Shown: piece after piece, positions 60,659-64,000 of the stretch | Layout: the number at the start of each line of letters is the position of its first letter | Numbering within the stretch: position 1 is the stretch's first letter | DNA from: Nitrosopumilaceae archaeon | GTDB taxonomy: Archaea > Thermoproteota > Nitrososphaeria > Nitrososphaerales > Nitrosopumilaceae | DNA: 64,000 bases | Direction of reading: 5' to 3' | NCBI GenBank assembly: GCA_028279545.1 | Contig: JANQNN010000011.1 | Coordinates: 62,001-126,000, forward strand | The notes under the pieces: generated by a model | The model's database searches: none | Told to the model about the DNA's origin: nothing | Seen by the model: only the letters and a program-made list of their open reading frames with translations | Program-made: the position numbers and the translations under genes

Positions 60659-60987
60659 ACTTTTTCTCCTAGAATATTGTACATTGCATTGTTTTTGCAA
60701 TGATACTTGTCATTAGACTTGCTTTGAAAATGAAAAAAATTTGTTTTGGATGGTGCAAATCTATTTGATTTTTTTCCATGTTGTGACATAGTGCATTAAT
60801 ACGGCACCAAGATATTTAGGGATTTAACTACACTTAATCTGGTGTATATTATTATTTAGTATTACTTAATTTTTAGGCGTAAATCAAAATAAAATTCGTG
60901 CTCTCATTAAATTTTGAGACCGCAGATCCTATAGAACTAATTGCAAATCAAAGAGGTATTGTAGGTAATTTGAACATTTTTTTAAGT

Positions 60988-61431
60988 TTAAAATTTAGCA
61001 TGAAAAACAACATCCAAATTTTTCAATTTACCTAAAACTCCTGAAATATCAAGTTCTAAAATTTGATTCGAAGTTATATTTATGAACACAAATTTGTATT
61101 GCTTACGAAGAGATTGCCCAAGAATTAACTCTCGCATTGTTATTCCAAACCAGTATTTAGAAAAGCTTTTGTCTAAATCTCTATTTGTGGCCTTAATTTC
61201 TATTAGGGTAATTTTATCAAGTTTTTTTCGAACGTCATCCTCATCAGAGAAGTTAATTTTAGAATCTGTATAAACCAAGTCAAAGGCTTTTTTATGAAGA
61301 GCTTTTCCTTTTTTTGCAAATGCAACCATTAGATTAGATTTTTGCACATTGGTTAAATCAAAATAGCCAGATTTTTTTAGTAGTATATTTTTGCCTTTTT
61401 CTGCAATACTCATATCATATTTCTCAATCAA
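60988..61431 (-). CDS. PD-(D/E)XK-like protein co-transcribed with CARF regulator
   Basis: The 147-aa protein has Asp51 in KAFDLVYTDS and the pair Glu78/Lys80 in TLIEIKATNRDLD, the E-x-K half of a PD-(D/E)XK nuclease core. A further FVFINITSNQILEL strand follows. The assignment is moderate, since the fold is diverse. Its start lies 9 bp after the CARF gene stop, so both are in one transcript. ATG 61413 is an alternative start. Confidence 0.6.
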   Translation of the reverse strand: MIEKYDMSIAEKGKNILLKKSGYFDLTNVQKSNLMVAFAKKGKALHKKAFDLVYTDSKINFSDEDDVRKKLDKITLIEIKATNRDLDKSFSKYWFGITMRELILGQSLRKQYKFVFINITSNQILELDISGVLGKLKNLDVVFHAKF

Positions 61432-61440
61432 TCATCCTTT

Positions 61441-62178
61441 TTAAATTAAAAATTCTGCAGCATTTTTACCATCTTGAGTAATATTTATCCAGCGGGTCCT
61501 TCCAATCTTTTCTACTTTAACAAATTTCCATTGATTCTCAAGTGATGAAATTATATTTTTATCAAGACTTGCAAAAGTTGCCTGGCTTTCATTTTCAGCA
61601 TTGACAATGATTAATTTCTCATCTATTGCATATTTTGCCATATCTTTTTTAGACATTTTTCCACCTTTTTCATGTAATATTCGTAAAGCATCAATGTGTT
61701 TTTGTTCTGGTCTTTTAATCTCATAAGTTGGTACATCTTGAATCTCTTTAATTCCAGTTGATATTGGTTTTCCTGAAAATCCAAGATAGTCTTTTGCCTC
61801 TACATAAAATGGATGAACATTTTTTGAATCATTAAACATCATACAAGCCATCATACATGCTATTGCTTGAATTTTTGAACCTGACGCTAAATTTACATAA
61901 ATGATATTTCTTTTTTGATTTTCAATTATTTCTTTAACTGATTTTATAATATTGAAAAGATCTGACCTGTTGTGATACTCTTTTGCCACATCAATGTTTA
62001 ATTTTTTTAATTTCTTTGAAATGTTGTCATAAAATGACACTGCTTTATCTTCACTGGGATTATCATGAACCAGTAAACAAACTTTGTCTGCTCTCATTTG
62101 TTTTGCTGGAAGGACTATTCTATCAATTTCATACCCTACTGGGGCGATATGTACTCGTAAATTTTCAATTTCAGGCAT
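61441..62178 (-). CDS. CARF-domain winged-helix regulator (HFX_2341-like)
   Basis: Residues 8-130 form a CARF-type Rossmann domain: VHIAPVGYEIDRIVLPAKQM at the start, then IIYVNLASGSKIQAIACMMA with the NxxSGSK loop at residues 96-102, which matches the N-[TS]-G-[TS]-K ligand loop of CARF proteins. Residues 165-245 are a winged helix (HIDALRILHEKGGKMSKKDM, KVEKIGRTRWINITQDGK). CARF domains bind cyclic oligoadenylate or related nucleotides in CRISPR systems, but no CRISPR array is seen here. ATG 62178 is chosen since it begins the domain cleanly. Confidence 0.82.
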   Translation of the reverse strand: MPEIENLRVHIAPVGYEIDRIVLPAKQMRADKVCLLVHDNPSEDKAVSFYDNISKKLKKLNIDVAKEYHNRSDLFNIIKSVKEIIENQKRNIIYVNLASGSKIQAIACMMACMMFNDSKNVHPFYVEAKDYLGFSGKPISTGIKEIQDVPTYEIKRPEQKHIDALRILHEKGGKMSKKDMAKYAIDEKLIIVNAENESQATFASLDKNIISSLENQWKFVKVEKIGRTRWINITQDGKNAAEFLI

Positions 62179-62188
62179 AATAGTATCT

Positions 62189-62204
62189 ATAGTATGCATA
62201 CTAT
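62189..62204. promoter_or_regulatory. Perfect 16-bp palindrome between CARF and PIN genes
   Basis: ATAGTATGCATACTAT is its own reverse complement. It lies 10 bp upstream of the CARF-regulator ATG and 39 bp upstream of the PIN ATG. A TATA-like GATATATAAT at 62211-62220 follows, about 26 nt before the PIN start. The site is well placed to control both divergent transcripts. Confidence 0.75.
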
Positions 62205-62243
62205 GGTCATGATATATAATAATTTCTAAAACCAAGTATTACT

Positions 62244-62669
62244 ATGAATCAGCAAACAATCCAAAAAGTAGCACTTGACTCTTGTGTTGTAATTGATTTA
62301 ATTGAAAAACCAACATTTACACGAAGAGTCAGAAAATCTCTTAAAGGAAAATCAATACAAATAGTACTTTGCGATGTTGTATTAAATGAAGTTCAAAAAG
62401 TTAGGGGTTATTCACAAGAAAAAATAATCTCAAAAATTTCTGAAGGACTCAAAAGAAAAATTGTTATTGTCCCAGTAAATGATGAAGAAAAAATCCAGGC
62501 AAAACAAATCTCTAGTCAATTTCAGATCTGTCACAATGGTGATAACAAGATATTGGCAATATGTCAAGTCAAAAACTTCATTCTAGTGACATTTGATAGA
62601 ATGCTACGAAAAGCAAGTGAGTTTGTAGGAATTGCTGTTTTTCATCCATTATGTGTGGCAGGTATTTGA
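62244..62669 (+). CDS. PIN-domain ribonuclease
   Basis: The 141-aa protein has the four acidic positions of a PIN nuclease: VALDSCVVIDLIEK, LCDVVLNEVQKV, HNGDNKILAICQVK and LVTFDRMLRKASEF. PIN enzymes cut RNA and are common toxins or RNA-decay factors. No antitoxin of the usual type lies directly ahead, but the divergent CARF regulator could play that role. It begins a row of overlapping or closely spaced small genes. Confidence 0.85.
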   Translation: MNQQTIQKVALDSCVVIDLIEKPTFTRRVRKSLKGKSIQIVLCDVVLNEVQKVRGYSQEKIISKISEGLKRKIVIVPVNDEEKIQAKQISSQFQICHNGDNKILAICQVKNFILVTFDRMLRKASEFVGIAVFHPLCVAGI

Positions 62670-62670
62670 A

Positions 62671-62748
62671 ATGACAAACTACTATCCAAAAATTATTAGA
62701 GAATTTGAAGACCATGATGACCCAATGATCTATGGAGATGAAGTATGA
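62671..62748 (+). CDS. Tiny acidic protein, 25 aa
   Basis: The frame MTNYYPKIIREFEDHDDPMI ends YGDEV. It starts 1 bp after the PIN stop and overlaps the next gene by 4 bp, so it sits inside the operon. Very short; no family recognised. Confidence 0.45.
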   Translation: MTNYYPKIIREFEDHDDPMIYGDEV

Positions 62749-62921
62749 AATTTACAAGAATACTTCCAAAACCACTTGCTATTGCATGGCAAAAATATGA
62801 TATCAACAAGCTAGAATCATACTATGAATATCATCAAATGATTGCAGATAATTGCAAGATTCGTTTGGATGAGGGTAGACGTGAACTTGAAAGATTACGA
62901 GGTAAAAATCATGCGGTGTAA
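62745..62921 (+). CDS. Small helical protein, 58 aa
   Basis: MKFTRILPKPLAIAWQKYDI continues to a charged helix (RLDEGRRELERLRGKNHAV). It overlaps both neighbours, which argues for a real gene. No motif. Confidence 0.55.
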   Translation: MKFTRILPKPLAIAWQKYDINKLESYYEYHQMIADNCKIRLDEGRRELERLRGKNHAV

Positions 62922-63057
62922 AATTTGCCAAGTGCCACACAAGAATACTAGTAGATACCAGTTATGGTCAGAACAAAGAATATGTAGATTGTGTGGAGAA
63001 ATTTGTGAATACTTTTCCTGGAATGGAAATTATCTTATGGAGTATTGGAAAAATTGA
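62911..63057 (+). CDS. Small zinc protein, 48 aa
   Basis: MRCKICQVPHKNTSRYQLWS continues to RICRLCGEICEYFSW, with two CxxC pairs suited to one zinc. It overlaps the gene before it by 11 bp and the next by 13 bp. Confidence 0.6.
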   Translation: MRCKICQVPHKNTSRYQLWSEQRICRLCGEICEYFSWNGNYLMEYWKN

Positions 63058-63245
63058 ATGAAAAAATTTGTCCTAAATGTGGAAGTTCAGATTACTCTTT
63101 AATTTATCAAGGGAATGTAAATTCTGATAAAGATCAATATCGGGAATGCGGTGATTGTTCATATCGTTGTAAACAAGAAGATGATAAAATTGATTCTTTT
63201 GATTTTGATCAAGGATATAATTTAGATGAGGTTTATGATCAATGA
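63045..63245 (+). CDS. Small zinc-ribbon protein, 66 aa
   Basis: ICPKCGSSDYSLIYQGN and YRECGDCSYRCKQ make a CxxC/CxxC zinc ribbon of the transcription-factor type. The C-terminus is acidic (DDKIDSFDFDQGYNLDEVYD). The start is a TTG that overlaps the preceding gene. Confidence 0.6.
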   Translation: MEKLNEKICPKCGSSDYSLIYQGNVNSDKDQYRECGDCSYRCKQEDDKIDSFDFDQGYNLDEVYDQ

Positions 63246-63466
63246 ACCTTTCATCAAAAATTCTATTTTGGATATTTACAATAGCACTTGGATTTGTTAG
63301 TCCAGTGATCAGTTTCGTAATGATTGTTTTGTATTATTTGCCTGGATTGATTCAAGATATTTCTAAAAACAACACAGAATCAGCATGTGCCTATCAACCT
63401 GATTCCTCTCAAAATCAATCTAAAATTAAAGAATTTTCTAAAGATGTTTTAGAGGAATTTAGATAA
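63242..63466 (+). CDS. Small membrane protein, 74 aa
   Basis: One long or two short hydrophobic segments (residues 4-34: SKILFWIFTIALGFVSPVIS then FVMIVLYYLPGL) are followed by a polar tail. It overlaps both neighbours by 1-4 bp. No family recognised. Confidence 0.6.
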   Translation: MNLSSKILFWIFTIALGFVSPVISFVMIVLYYLPGLIQDISKNNTESACAYQPDSSQNQSKIKEFSKDVLEEFR

Positions 63467-63801
63467 TGTCACAAGAGCCACTAGATTCTAGAAAAAAAAG
63501 CCTTTCCGAGGCCTTTGTGAACTCTTTTGGAGGATATCCAATAGGATATGGTATTGGAATAGTGATTTTACCACTATCTGTAGGCTGGATTCAAGAGGAC
63601 CCATTTACAGTAAATTTGCTAATTACTTTGATTTATGCCTCGGCTTCTTTTGCCAGAAGTTACTTTTTTAGAAGAATTTTTGAAAAATTTGGATGGGATG
63701 ATAATTTCATTAGATTAGGTATGAGATTAATAATTTATACAAATATTAGAATTTCCAAAATGATTTACCTTATTACCCAGAAGGAGAAAATTACAGAATG
63801 A
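63466..63801 (+). CDS. Small two-span membrane protein, 111 aa
   Basis: SLSEAFVNSFGGYPIGYGIG, then IVILPLSVGWIQ and LLITLIYASASFARSYFFRR form two spans. From memory this layout resembles short membrane proteins of tailed phages. It overlaps the next gene by 4 bp. Confidence 0.6.
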   Translation: MSQEPLDSRKKSLSEAFVNSFGGYPIGYGIGIVILPLSVGWIQEDPFTVNLLITLIYASASFARSYFFRRIFEKFGWDDNFIRLGMRLIIYTNIRISKMIYLITQKEKITE

Positions 63802-64000
63802 CCTCTTTGACATTTTATGGAGGGGTAAATGAGATTGGGGGAAACAAAATTCTACTTGAAGATAAAGACACCAAAGTATTCTTAGATTTTGGAAAATCCT
63901 TCTCTCGCAGAGCTACATATTTTGAAGAATATCTTAATCCTAGAACTTCCAATGGAATAGTTGATTTCCTCACAATGGGACTTGTTCCTGATATTTCAGG
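63798..64000 (+). CDS. Metallo-beta-lactamase/beta-CASP (RNase J-like) hydrolase, 5' part
   Basis: The first 67 codons read MTSLTFYGGVNEIGGNKILL, then KVFLDFGKSFSRRATYFEEY and LTMGLVPDIS. The GGVNEIGGN and FLDFG strands open the MBL fold as in RNase J-like exonucleases. The metal-ligand part lies beyond the window. It is the last visible gene of the PIN-led operon. Confidence 0.75.
   Translation, partial: MTSLTFYGGVNEIGGNKILLEDKDTKVFLDFGKSFSRRATYFEEYLNPRTSNGIVDFLTMGLVPDIS

Noticed and set aside
60901-61038. 45-codon GTG frame (LNFETADPIELIANQRGIVG)
   Set aside because: The first 20 residues look protein-like, but the rest overlaps the end of the reverse gene at 60988; at most a gene remnant.

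Overview
The window comes from an ammonia-oxidising archaeon of the Nitrososphaerota, most like the marine Nitrosopumilus/Nitrosarchaeum group. The evidence is a complete ammonia monooxygenase locus (amoA, amoX, amoC, amoB plus two small co-located membrane proteins), AT-rich DNA, TATA boxes about 26 nt upstream of start codons (mostly leaderless genes), archaeal-type PheRS, TrpRS, ValRS, TFB and CoaD, and tRNA genes with archaeal introns.

Layout. 1-4.7 kb: the end of a ribosomal protein S15 gene, then the amo locus, with amoB divergent from amoC-amoX-amoA. 4.8-11.4 kb: a solitary Dam-type methylase, tRNA genes (Thr, Leu, Ile, Ala; two with introns), a proteasome-like hydrolase, a zinc-finger DDE transposase behind three palindromic operator copies, and a B12-domain-like regulator. 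11.4-23.7 kb: chromosomal housekeeping genes (CoaD, TrpRS, PheRS alpha/beta, EVE protein, Lrp-type RAM domain, aconitase) and a structured double-hairpin RNA resembling an H/ACA guide.

23.67-50.08 kb: an integrated mobile element of about 26.4 kb. It is bounded by an identical 24-nt direct repeat. The right copy is the 3' end of an intact, twice-interrupted tRNA-Trp gene; the left copy is an orphan tRNA tail next to aconitase. A decayed tyrosine integrase gene lies beside the tRNA. The element carries its own TFB, a family of tiny multi-zinc proteins, a ribbon-helix-helix protein, a methyltransferase, an EEP nuclease, a metalloprotease, a MATE exporter, an NhaD/ArsB-like transporter with a universal stress protein, and several secreted proteins including an RTX/cadherin-like adhesin. 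Two families of short interspersed repeats, found only inside the element in this window, separate its cargo modules.

50.2-58.1 kb: chromosome again (PdxS/PdxT, ValRS, a nuclease-fold/PTPS fusion, pterin carbinolamine dehydratase, a PP-loop ATPase, PurB). 58.4-64.0 kb: a Cas4-like nuclease, several small lineage-type proteins, and a compact locus in which a CARF-winged-helix regulator with a co-transcribed PD-(D/E)XK-like protein faces a PIN nuclease across a 65-bp intergenic region holding a perfect 16-bp palindrome. The PIN gene starts a tightly packed operon that runs into a beta-CASP/RNase J-like gene cut by the window end. No CRISPR array was seen. The two strongest candidates for undescribed systems are the repeat-punctuated mobile element and this CARF/PIN/RNase locus.
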